A stretch of 64,000 nt of DNA from JAAEPI01 sp964352625. Its GTDB lineage: Bacteria > Bacteroidota > Bacteroidia > Cytophagales > Cyclobacteriaceae. The DNA lies in NCBI GenBank assembly GCA_964352625.1, contig CAYGSD010000011.1:50402-114401 (forward strand). The letters are read 5' to 3'. The position numbers were made by a program, and so were the translations under genes. The notes beneath the pieces were generated by a model. The model was not told the origin of the DNA. It did no database searches and saw only the letters and a program-made list of their open reading frames with translations. Each line of letters opens with the position of its first letter. Positions within the stretch are counted from its first letter, which is position 1. Shown one piece after another: positions 45,601 to 52,552 of this stretch.

Positions 45601-46042
45601 GAATGCCTCGGATTTCTTGGAGAATAGAAACGTGCGTATTCGCAGCTTCGGACTTGGGCCGGAGGTCGTGTGGCAACCAAGTATTTCGCTGAGATTCATC
45701 GGGTCTTACCAGTACAGGGAGCGAAGTAATGTGCTGGCTGAGCAACCGGAGCAGTCCAAACTACACGAGATTAAGGGCACGATCACTTGGAATCAACTCG
45801 GCAAAGGCAACCTCCAAGGCAGCATCAAATGGCTTCAAATAGACTATCAAGGCGAAGAAAACACCTATGCGGCTTACCAACTGCTGGAAGCCCTCCGCCC
45901 CGGTAATAACACGACCTGGAATGTAAACTGGCAGCAGTCGCTTGGTCGCGGAATTCAGATGACCTTGCAGTACAATGGCCGAACGTCAGAAGGGCAATCG
46001 CCTGTTCATACTGGCACTGTGGTGATGACAGCTTATTTTTGA
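42644..46042 (+). CDS. Large outer-membrane beta-barrel protein (SprA-like in style)
   Basis: A protein of about 1,132 residues with a signal peptide (RTFSFSVLIIIGFASQAQ) and many alternating aromatic beta-strands up to a C-terminal Phe, as in outer-membrane barrels. A GYISRGVTFGNRQNLFVNS segment and the LTAGDIVLTNPYEESYF segment recall Bacteroidota barrel proteins such as SprA. A WRDENEDGIKDLNEFYE stretch looks like a calcium loop. Start choice is uncertain: TTG at 42644 gives a compact signal peptide and a 14-base overlap with the kinase, while ATG at 42566 would overlap by 92 bases. Function is unknown. Confidence 0.75.
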   Translation: MRTFSFSVLIIIGFASQAQNLKCKWVSGSAQDHQLDSLIIEPGSISLNPDIPFTYNSALQTISLNTELDSVMVCYRHISPKVFGDIFIRDIAQYEPSDGPRAAPAIRSSRTDDELFNFGSDLNKTGYISRGVTFGNRQNLFVNSTLNLQMQGKISENMNIEAVITDQNIPYQPEGNTQQIRDFDNVYIKLYNDDFDLTAGDIVLTNPYEESYFLKYYKNVQGLQVNYGGQLGSWKTHSHVAASAAKGKFASIEVQAIEGAQGPYQLRGPNNERFIIVLANSERVFLDGKQMERGFDRDYVIDYNLGQITFNANILITQFSIIRVDFEYAEQFYTRTSTSVGQSLHQEKWDIRFNYYSEKDNNAGTLGFQPSEADLDILQNIGDDISQAQISGTDSVGFDLNRILYRQLDTLDLDGNLQSIFEYSTNPDSAFYIVSFNEVGFGNGDYVLLSTTSNGRIFEWVSPQAGVSQGNFQPTRQVPLPISKQMMSIGVEHRFNKYESLTQELAFSNQDKNLYSDLDDNDNEGIAWMGRIKSQGREMSRGYTFSSQLQWEFDQSNFNRIDRYRPILFDRDWDYTPDDKTTRDLIIWYTAGLSKTTSQEMSYQLMRRERPGAIDGWQHAAKLNQRAGAFYYESNHFLLKNQQNDLQSDWVRTSNDFSYRNWTIVPGYKFSLDQNRLSMGDSLVSSRMHFIANEYYLTNSDSSVSSFRLSYQKRKDQIPLNGELEDFTSADNYIGSFSRDFGLQKVGLTGTYRRVRDKQSKTTDEWLNARTNWEGKFFKENVVHRLTYQVGNVRELKREFIYVLVGGNQGTHAWRDENEDGIKDLNEFYEAVNPDEKQYAKFYTPTDDFITAFETRYQHVIDLQFPRNWSGLAFPQDFLSRWSGQISINTNFKTTSEEAGKRLNPFNIDTESSEVIFASNRWSYSTFYNRNRTGLGWDGSFSKSERKQLLSNGFELSEFKDWLSILRWRFNQEYTLQMKNQWGRQQNASDFLENRNVRIRSFGLGPEVVWQPSISLRFIGSYQYRERSNVLAEQPEQSKLHEIKGTITWNQLGKGNLQGSIKWLQIDYQGEENTYAAYQLLEALRPGNNTTWNVNWQQSLGRGIQMTLQYNGRTSEGQSPVHTGTVVMTAYF

Positions 46043-46071
46043 TGAAGAGGGTCGTTGGTGATAACCCAACA

Positions 46072-46110
46072 TTGGCAGAGGCACAAGCGGACGCTTGCGC
46101 CAGAATGGGG
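46072..46110. mobile_element. Solo right-end remnant of the RAYT-derived element
   Basis: These 39 bases match the right end of the two 220-base elements downstream: GGCAGAGGCACAAGCGGAC, then the hairpin half and a G run. It includes the imperfect palindrome GGCACAAGCG-GA-CGCTTGCGCC. It sits between the barrel gene stop (46042) and the start of the interrupted gene (46131). Confidence 0.72.
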
Positions 46111-46130
46111 TACTTAAATTATGGATCAAA

Positions 46131-46661
46131 ATGAATCGATTAATTTTTCTAATAATTCTTCTTCTTGGTGCTTAGAGTGCCAAAACGCAGCAAATTGGGT
46201 TAGAGAAGCATAGACTTTATGGTACAAATAATTTTGATCTACAAGTTTTCATTTCCTTTTATGATGACTTTGCTGTTGCGGAATTTGTGAATTCTCAAAA
46301 GTATCCGCGCTTATATTTGAGCGATACACTTCAACAAACATTTGAAGTTTGGGATGGTGTATTTTCTTCAATTAGAAAAGAAAAAAATAGGTACAGTCTT
46401 TCTTTTATTAATGAAGAATCAGCTGTTTATCAGCAGAAAAAAATAAGATTGAGGAGGAACCCACGAATATCATATACTGATTTTGATGAAATGAGAAGGT
46501 ATGCGGTTGCCAATGAATTAATAAGTCATTTAAAGGAAACTGGGCAATCTTGGGATTCCGTAATTGACAGGATTCGTAATCTTCGAAAATCTGATTTGAA
46601 TTTTACCAATTACTTGAATGAAATCCAAACTTTGAAAAAAGAGGTATCGACAACCAAATAG
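46131..46661 (+). pseudogene. Secreted unknown protein with an in-frame stop in its signal peptide
   Basis: From the ATG at 46131 the frame reads a signal peptide start (MNRLIFLIILLLGA), then TAG at 46173-46175, then SAKTQQIGLEKHRLYGTNN and on without any further stop to 46661. The second part gives a 124-residue open frame if started at an internal codon (46287). The smooth signal-peptide pattern across the stop shows that one codon, perhaps CAG, TGG or a Tyr/Cys codon, became TAG. Family is unknown. Base composition is richer in A+T than the neighbours. Sequencing error is the other explanation. Confidence 0.7.
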
Positions 46662-46709
46662 CTCTCTTTTTGAGAAACCCTTTATGGCGCAAGTCTTCCA
46701 GGCAGGGGT

Positions 46710-46929
46710 CCCTACTAGTCCAAGCATGATATTAAAAGAAAACTGGTTCAAGCCTGCCTGCGTTAGGCAGGCGTCCGCTTGGACCTTTTCTTTTATGGTA
46801 GCATCTAAAAAATCAGACTATTTTCGGTGCATGAGCAGGAAGTACAAATTCAACGATCAAGAGAAATTGTATTTCGTGAGCTTCGCAACAATGGCAGAGG
46901 CACAAGCGGACGCTTGCGCCAAAGTGGGG
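46710..46929 (+). mobile_element. Internally deleted RAYT (Y1 transposase)-derived element, copy A
   Basis: A 220-base unit repeated at 47426-47645 with six mismatches and no gaps. The left part has a long hairpin (46745-46785) built on GCCTGC/GGCAGGC with GGTTCAAGC and GCTTGGACC flanks. An ORF start at 46831 reads MSRKYKFNDQEKLYFVSFAT, the N-terminus of Bacteroidota REP-associated tyrosine transposases. The frame then jumps at 46891 into the right-end hairpin (46899-46920). The catalytic HUH and Tyr parts are missing, so the element depends on a transposase elsewhere. Confidence 0.75.
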
Positions 46930-46938
46930 TCTGTTACC

Positions 46939-47280
46939 TCACGTTTTTTCTTCTTGCTCTTTTAAAGTCAGAAGTTCAAGTTTCTTTAAGAGTTCATTGC
47001 GAAGTTCTGAGTTCGGGAAAAGTCCTAAGAGCTGGGTTGGTACAAGGTAAAGTCGTTTCAATTCACTAGTTGAGCGACCATACTCCAAGCAAATCCAACG
47101 AACGCTAGAGTGGCTTATGGTCGTTACTTTTTGTACATCTTTTATTTGAATTGGTCTGTTCATATAATCAAAGTTCAGCTCATTTGTTCCTATGGTCAAA
47201 GTTGTTCTCCAACTCAGTTTATAACAGTTGAAAATCTTTGGATGATCTATGCTGTCAATGACTCGAATTTTGTAGTTCAT
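46939..47280 (-). CDS. Orphan unknown protein between two repeat elements
   Basis: A 113-residue protein starting at the ATG at 47280 (a GTG at 47289 would add three residues). It has a protein-like composition with a beta-rich pattern (LTIGTNELNFDYMNRPIQIKDVQKVTTI) that may be a small PH-like domain, ending in a helix (LRNELLKKLELL). No TM or signal peptide. An 11-base inverted repeat flanks it (46932-46942, 47307-47317), the left arm overlapping the stop codon. It stands alone in the accessory island. Confidence 0.55.
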   Translation of the reverse strand: MNYKIRVIDSIDHPKIFNCYKLSWRTTLTIGTNELNFDYMNRPIQIKDVQKVTTISHSSVRWICLEYGRSTSELKRLYLVPTQLLGLFPNSELRNELLKKLELLTLKEQEEKT

Positions 47281-47425
47281 CAGATTCACTAGACTTAGAA
47301 GAGTATGTGAGGTAACATTAATATATCACGCCCAGTGCGCGTTATCTACCTTTCAAATATACTCTCTGTAGCCTTATTCCCTTGGGTGCGGTCGTAATGC
47401 GGTGGGCTCTGCTTCCTACTGCTAC

Positions 47426-47645
47426 CCCTACTAGTCCAAGCATGATATTAAAAGAAAACTGGTTCAAGCCTGCCTGCGGTAGGCAGGCGTCCGCTTGGAC
47501 CTTTTCTTTTATGGTAGCATTTAAAAAATCAGACTATTTTCGGAGCATGAGCAGGAAGTACAAATTCAACGATCAAGAGAAATTGTATTTCGTGAGCTTC
47601 GCAACAATGGTAGAGGTACAAGCGGACGCTTGCGCCAGAGTGGGG
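47426..47645 (+). mobile_element. Internally deleted RAYT (Y1 transposase)-derived element, copy B
   Basis: About 97% identical to copy A (six differences over 220 bases, none an indel). Left hairpin at 47461-47501, truncated transposase start at 47547, right hairpin at 47615-47636. The right end stops one base before the stop codon of the minus-strand gene at 47647, so insertion may have touched that gene's 3' end. Confidence 0.75.
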
Positions 47646-47646
47646 G

Positions 47647-48174
47647 CTACTCAATCCTCACTGGCTCATTGGCAATGCCAGCAGCTAGCCACCTTTCGCC
47701 GTACACGGATTCGTACTCAATTTCCACCATCACCACTGAGTCATCAGAAAATAACTGACTCAGCTTCATGGCTGTACTCTCAGAACCTTTATGACCGAGC
47801 ATTGTCACGGTTTCTCCTGCTGGTATAAGTCTGCCAGGGATTATGTTGGAGTAATACACGTTCCTCAAACTTGAATCACTGGGTTTTATCTCTTCAGCAA
47901 AGAAGTTATAGGGATCCATGTCATAAGTTTTGTCCTCATGAACAACTCTAATCTCCTTGATGAATGCCGGGCCGATTCCATTGTTCATCAGCACAAGCTC
48001 ATAGCGGTCTATGTTTTGACTGTTCCAAATTTCCAGATAGGGAAGTACCGCAGCATGCTGCTGTTTTTGAATTAGCCGATTTTGATAAACAATACTCACG
48101 AATGTTCCGAGCGAAATGAGGATTGCGCTTATACTGAGTATTTTCTCGCTCGTCCAAAACTTCTTTTTTGTCAT
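47647..48174 (-). CDS. Unknown membrane-anchored protein downstream of mlaF
   Basis: A 175-residue protein with one N-terminal membrane helix (about residues 12-29) and a beta-rich soluble domain (YELVLMNNGIGPAFIKEIRVV). It overlaps mlaF by four bases, so it is translationally coupled to the transporter. It is not an MCE (MlaD) protein. Its stop codon lies one base from repeat copy B, and truncation by that insertion is possible. Confidence 0.72.
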   Translation of the reverse strand: MTKKKFWTSEKILSISAILISLGTFVSIVYQNRLIQKQQHAAVLPYLEIWNSQNIDRYELVLMNNGIGPAFIKEIRVVHEDKTYDMDPYNFFAEEIKPSDSSLRNVYYSNIIPGRLIPAGETVTMLGHKGSESTAMKLSQLFSDDSVVMVEIEYESVYGERWLAAGIANEPVRIE

Positions 48175-48926
48175 TTCACCTTCGCTTTGTAGATGCTCAT
48201 CATCTTGCTTGCGAAGACGAAATCATCGAGTTCTTTCACAGTGGATTTCACGATGTTGGAGCTGTCACCCTCCCAGACTTTCCGGCCTTCATAGATGAAC
48301 ATCACCTTGTCCCCAATCTCCAGCACCGAGTTCATGTCGTGGGTCACCACCACGGTAGTGATTTTGTACTCATCCGTTATTTCCTTGATCAGGTTGTCTA
48401 TCCGTATGGATGTCTGAGGATCAAGGCCGGAGTTGGGCTCATCGCAAAACAGGTAGTTGGGGTTGTTCACGATTGCTCTCGCTATGCCCACTCGCTTCTT
48501 CATTCCCCCGGAAATCTCGGAAGGCATTTTCTTGTTCACATTTTCCAGCCCCACCCGTTCCAGGCAGAAATTCACCCGCTCCAGTTTTTCCTCTCTTGCT
48601 TGTTTGGTGAGCACATCCAACGGAAACATCACATTCTCTTCTACATTCTTGCTATCAAAGAGCGCTCCGCCCTGAAACAGCATCCCGATTTCTCGTCTGA
48701 TCTCCGTCTGCAATTCCTTATCTGCGTGAGTAAAATCCCGGTTGTCGTACAGCACATTCCCGGTATCAGGGTGCGTCAGCCCCACTACACACTTCAGCAA
48801 CACACTTTTCCCGGTACCTGAGGCTCCAATGATCAGGTTCGTTTTCCCCTTCTCAAACGTCCCACTTATGTCAAACAGGATTTGCTTGTCATCAAAGGAT
48901 TTCGATATGTTTTGAATCTCGATCAT
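48171..48926 (-). CDS. mlaF: MlaF-like ABC transporter ATP-binding protein
   Basis: The 251-residue ATPase of an outer-membrane lipid-transport (Mla/Mkl type) ABC system. Walker A GASGTGKSV, Q-loop MLFQGGALFDSKNVEENVMFPL (the GALFD form is typical of MlaF), signature SGGMKKRVGIARAI, Walker B YLFCDEPNSGLD and the switch VVVTHDMNSV are all present. It overlaps mlaE and the next gene by four bases each. Confidence 0.94.
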   Translation of the reverse strand: MIEIQNISKSFDDKQILFDISGTFEKGKTNLIIGASGTGKSVLLKCVVGLTHPDTGNVLYDNRDFTHADKELQTEIRREIGMLFQGGALFDSKNVEENVMFPLDVLTKQAREEKLERVNFCLERVGLENVNKKMPSEISGGMKKRVGIARAIVNNPNYLFCDEPNSGLDPQTSIRIDNLIKEITDEYKITTVVVTHDMNSVLEIGDKVMFIYEGRKVWEGDSSNIVKSTVKELDDFVFASKMMSIYKAKVK

Positions 48927-49669
48927 ACAGGCGTTAGGAATTCAGCAAACATATAAGCAAGCAAATAATCGGCAACCAAAATGGCGATACAGCTACTGGT
49001 CACCGCGTTGGTGGAGGATTTCCCCACTTCCAATGCCCCACCGGAGGTGAAGAAGCCCTTGTAAGCAGAAATGGTCGCCACCAGATAGCCGTACGAAACG
49101 GCCTTGATCATGGCGAACTTCACACCGAAAGGATTGAAGTCAAGTTGTATGCCCGTAAGGTAGTCAGCTCCTGAAATGACATTGGTGGCAAGCGCGGTTC
49201 CATAACCAGCATAAATCGAGGCGAATCCGGAAATGATTACTAACAAAGGAAACATGATCACCGAGGCGATTGTCTTTGGAAGAACTAAATAAGAGGTTGC
49301 ATTTATGCCCATCACCTCAAGCGCATCTATTTGCTCAGTGATTCGCATGGTGCCCAATTCACCGGCAATGTTAGAACCCACCTTACCTGCGTACACTATA
49401 GCAATGATCGTGGGGGCCAATTCCAGAATGGTCATGTCGCGCACCACCAATGAAATAATGGGATCGGGGATCAGCGGGCTAATCAAATTGTAGGCCGTCT
49501 GGATGGTGGTCACTGCCCCCATGAACACAGACACAATCAGTACGATGAAAATGGAGTCGTAACCAACCTTGATGCACTCATCAAAAATCAATTTGATGTA
49601 CGTTTTGAACGTCTCACGACGAACGAAAAGGTTGTAAATAAAAATGAGATATTTTCCGAGGCTCCTCAT
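48923..49669 (-). CDS. mlaE: MlaE-like ABC transporter permease
   Basis: A 248-residue permease with about five to six helices. Family marks are GSNIAGELGTMRITEQIDALEVMGI, PKTIASVIMFPLLVI and the conserved GFFTSGGALEVGKSSTNAVTSSC near the C-terminus. Together with MlaF it moves phospholipids between the membranes. The substrate-binding MlaD is not next to it. Confidence 0.94.
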   Translation of the reverse strand: MRSLGKYLIFIYNLFVRRETFKTYIKLIFDECIKVGYDSIFIVLIVSVFMGAVTTIQTAYNLISPLIPDPIISLVVRDMTILELAPTIIAIVYAGKVGSNIAGELGTMRITEQIDALEVMGINATSYLVLPKTIASVIMFPLLVIISGFASIYAGYGTALATNVISGADYLTGIQLDFNPFGVKFAMIKAVSYGYLVATISAYKGFFTSGGALEVGKSSTNAVTSSCIAILVADYLLAYMFAEFLTPV

Positions 49670-49733
49670 GCGTCCGGCTAGGGATTCTTAGTTTTGGGAA
49701 AAATTAATAAAGAAAGAATCAACCACAAGTATT

Positions 49734-50447
49734 ATGTCGAAATCAGATCAGTTAGTTGTAGTCACAGGAGGCTCCAAAGGGATCGGAAGATCCGTGATTG
49801 AGCGCTTCGCCAGAGAAGGTTTCGACTGTGTGACCTGCTCTAGAAACGAATCAGAGCTTGATCAGATGAAATCCGAGGTGGAGGCGAAGTTTGGAACGAA
49901 AGTTTTTGTGCAAAGCGCCGATCTATCCAAAAAAGAAGAAACATTCGGATTCATTGATTTTGTGAAATCGCTTGGTCGAGAAGTCGGCGTACTCATCAAC
50001 AACACCGGAAAGTTCGTCCCTGCCCCAATTCATGAAGAAGAGGAAGGATTGCTTGAAGACATGATCAACACTAACCTTTATAGTGCTTATCACCTTTGTC
50101 GAGCATTTATTCCTGAGATGAAAGAAAGAAAGTCCGGCGCGATAATCAACGTGTGCTCAATCGCCAGCATTAAAGCCTACCCGACAGGTGGCTCGTATTC
50201 CATTTCAAAATTCGCTATGTACGGATTGACCAAGGGATTGAGAGAAGAAATGAAACCTTATGGTGTAAAGGTCACGGCCATCTTGCCTGGAGCCACCCAA
50301 ACGTCCAGCTGGGATGGCGCAGAGGTGGAGCCGGGCAGACTCATGAAGCCGGAAGACATTGCCGAACTTATTTGGGCTTCCTTTTCGTTGAGTGAATTAT
50401 CAGTGGTAGAGGATATTGTGGTACGACCTCAACTTGGCGATATTTAA
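49734..50447 (+). CDS. Short-chain dehydrogenase/reductase
   Basis: A 237-residue classical SDR. NAD(P) motif TGGSKGIGRS, the NNTG motif (INNTGKFVP), catalytic Ser in NVCSIAS and the YxxxK motif YSISKFAMYG are present. Substrate is unknown; FabG-like or sepiapterin-type roles are possible. A -7-like box TAGTTTTG occurs at 49689-49696 upstream. The stop lies a few bases before the first copy of the ispG start. Confidence 0.9.
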   Translation: MSKSDQLVVVTGGSKGIGRSVIERFAREGFDCVTCSRNESELDQMKSEVEAKFGTKVFVQSADLSKKEETFGFIDFVKSLGREVGVLINNTGKFVPAPIHEEEEGLLEDMINTNLYSAYHLCRAFIPEMKERKSGAIINVCSIASIKAYPTGGSYSISKFAMYGLTKGLREEMKPYGVKVTAILPGATQTSSWDGAEVEPGRLMKPEDIAELIWASFSLSELSVVEDIVVRPQLGDI

Positions 50448-50451
50448 GGTC

Positions 50452-50506
50452 ATGACCTATCAGCGAAGAAAAACACATGAAGTAAAAATTGGGAACACGC
50501 CACTCG
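50452..50506 (+). repeat. First copy of a 55-base duplicated contig end (5' end of ispG)
   Basis: These 55 bases are identical to 50607-50661 and encode the ispG N-terminus MTYQRRKTHEVKIGNTPL. They end exactly at the N run. It is best read as an unmerged contig overlap and not a true repeat. Confidence 0.9.
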
Positions 50507-50606
50507 NNNNNNNNNNNNNNNNNNNNNNNNNNNNNNNNNNNNNNNNNNNNNNNNNNNNNNNNNNNNNNNNNNNNNNNNNNNNNNNNNNNNNNNNNNNNNN
50601 NNNNNN
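50507..50606. other. Assembly gap, exactly 100 N
   Basis: The run of 100 N is a conventional placeholder for a gap of unknown size. Because both sides carry the same 55 bases, the true gap is probably absent (minus 55 bases of real distance). Confidence 0.95.
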
Positions 50607-52502
50607 ATGACCTATCAGCGAAGAAAAACACATGAAGTAAAAATTGGGAACACGCCACTCGGCGGAGATCAACCCATTCGTGTGCAGTCCATGACCACCG
50701 TGGATACCATGGACACGGAAGGTTCCGTGGCGGAGGCATTGCGAATGGTAGAGTCAGGCTGTGAGTACGTCCGCATCACTGCGCCGAGCATTAAGGAGGC
50801 GCAAAACCTCCAAAATATTAAAGACGAATTGAGAGCTCGTGGCTGTGAGGTGCCTTTGGTGGCGGACATTCATTTCACCCCAAATGCCGCCGAGCTGGCT
50901 GCCAAGATCGTCGAGAAAGTCAGGGTGAACCCCGGCAACTATGCCGACAAGAAGAAATTTGAAGAGATTGAATACACCGATGAAACGTACGATGCGGAGC
51001 TGAAACGCATCCGAGAGAAATTCGCCCCTCTCGTAGAAATCTGTAAAGAGCATGGAACTGCCATGCGAATAGGCACCAACCACGGCTCCCTTTCTGATCG
51101 AATCATGAGCCGATACGGCGACACGCCACTTGGCATGGTGGAGTCAGCGCTGGAGTTCATCCGCATCTGCGAGGATATGGACTATTATGATCTGGTGGTG
51201 TCCATGAAGTCGAGCAATCCACAGGTGATGGTACAGGCGTATCGCTTGCTTGCCGTGAAGTTGGACGAGGAAGGGTTGAAGTCGTATCCTTTGCACTTGG
51301 GGGTGACCGAAGCGGGGGAGGCAGAGGACGGCCGCATCAAATCAGCTCTAGGAATCGGAACCCTTCTCGAAGAAGGACTCGGAGATACCATTCGTGTTTC
51401 GCTCACGGAAGCACCAGAGGTTGAATCGCCTGTGGGCAGAATCTTGGTGGATAGATTGGATAGTCGGGTAGATCAAATCCAGCTTCCGGAGGCAAAAGAG
51501 AATCCGATCAATCCATTTGAGTACACCCGAAGAAAAACAATCGAAGTGGCCAATTTCGGTGGTGAGAATGTGCCACGTGTGATCGCTGATTTCTCAAAAA
51601 TCAGAGTGGAGGAGAAGAAGGAGCTAAAAGTTATCGGGCATTCTTATTTACCCGAACTGGATAAATGGGGAATGAACGACATGGGTGCGGACTATATCTT
51701 CTCTGGCCGAAATCCAATTCCATTCATGCTTCCAAATGGCCTCAAAGAAATCATGGAGCATGATGCCTGGCTGAAGCAATATGATCAGGAAAGAATCTAT
51801 CCAATGCTTTCAGTCTCAGGCTTGCAAAACAAGCCAGAGCTTCATCCTGAGCTGAACTTCATCAAGATGCATGTGACCGAACTGGATCAAATCCCACAAC
51901 TCAAGGGGATGACCAATTCGGTGATTTTGCTCACTACGCATAGCCCGTTTGCATTAACTACTCTGCGAAGATTCTTCGTTGAGCTACTCATTCAGGGAGT
52001 AGAATTGCCTGTCGTGATAAAGAGGTCCTATTCCATGGATGATGAGGAAAAAGTGATGATGTATGCTGCCACGGATATGGGCGGACTGCTTATCGACGGG
52101 CTGGGGGATGGAGTGATGCTGAGTACCAAGAAAATCGGTCAGGCGAAGTTTCACAATGAAACGCTTTTCGGGATTTTGCAAGCAGCCAGAACCCGAATCA
52201 CAAAAACAGAATACATCTCCTGCCCATCCTGCGGACGCACGCTCTTTGATCTGCAAGAAACCACGGCAATGATCAGAAAGCGAACGGATCATTTGAAGGG
52301 AATCAAAATAGGAATTATGGGATGCATCGTCAATGGCCCAGGAGAAATGGCGGACGCGGACTATGGCTATGTAGGCTCAGGCAAAGGCAAAATCACCCTC
52401 TACAAAGGCAAGGAAGTTATGAAGAGAAGTGTGCCCTCGGCGAATGCGCTGGATGAATTGATCGAACTGATCAAGGAGGATGGCAGGTGGGTGGATGCTT
52501 AG
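50607..52502 (+). CDS. ispG: 4-hydroxy-3-methylbut-2-enyl diphosphate synthase (long form)
   Basis: Catalyses the sixth step of the MEP isoprenoid pathway with a 4Fe-4S cluster. The 631-residue chain is the long form with an inserted domain between the TIM barrel (GDQPIRVQSMTTVDTMDTEG, ADIHFTPNAA, VRVNPGNYAD) and the Fe-S reductase domain (CPSCGRTLFDLQ, GIMGCIVNGPGEMADADYGYVG). This form is typical of plants, Chlamydia and Bacteroidota. The same start is duplicated before the N gap; both copies give the same protein. Confidence 0.97.
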   Translation: MTYQRRKTHEVKIGNTPLGGDQPIRVQSMTTVDTMDTEGSVAEALRMVESGCEYVRITAPSIKEAQNLQNIKDELRARGCEVPLVADIHFTPNAAELAAKIVEKVRVNPGNYADKKKFEEIEYTDETYDAELKRIREKFAPLVEICKEHGTAMRIGTNHGSLSDRIMSRYGDTPLGMVESALEFIRICEDMDYYDLVVSMKSSNPQVMVQAYRLLAVKLDEEGLKSYPLHLGVTEAGEAEDGRIKSALGIGTLLEEGLGDTIRVSLTEAPEVESPVGRILVDRLDSRVDQIQLPEAKENPINPFEYTRRKTIEVANFGGENVPRVIADFSKIRVEEKKELKVIGHSYLPELDKWGMNDMGADYIFSGRNPIPFMLPNGLKEIMEHDAWLKQYDQERIYPMLSVSGLQNKPELHPELNFIKMHVTELDQIPQLKGMTNSVILLTTHSPFALTTLRRFFVELLIQGVELPVVIKRSYSMDDEEKVMMYAATDMGGLLIDGLGDGVMLSTKKIGQAKFHNETLFGILQAARTRITKTEYISCPSCGRTLFDLQETTAMIRKRTDHLKGIKIGIMGCIVNGPGEMADADYGYVGSGKGKITLYKGKEVMKRSVPSANALDELIELIKEDGRWVDA

Positions 52503-52552
52503 CCTGTCAGTAAGGAGGAGGTGAAGAAATTATCTTATTGGCACCTCCGTAG

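Noticed and set aside
46684..46965. Open frame running through repeat copy A
   Set aside because: It lies in the repeat unit and has no protein-like pattern; the meaningful coding part is the truncated transposase start in another frame.
47310..47355. Possible integron attC-like site (GGTAAC ... GTTATCT)
   Set aside because: The core boxes do not fit the R''/R' consensus and no integrase or cassette array is present.
47382..47828. 148-codon open frame across repeat copy B
   Set aside because: It joins repeat sequence to the antisense of the 47647 gene; an accident of the repeat.
49689..49696. TAGTTTTG as promoter of the SDR gene
   Set aside because: The box fits but there is no -33 element at the right distance, so it is not listed as a feature.
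52517..52548. GGAGGTG/CACCTCC inverted repeat between ispG and the lipoprotein gene
   Set aside because: The 18-base loop and missing U-tract make it a poor terminator; kept only as a note.
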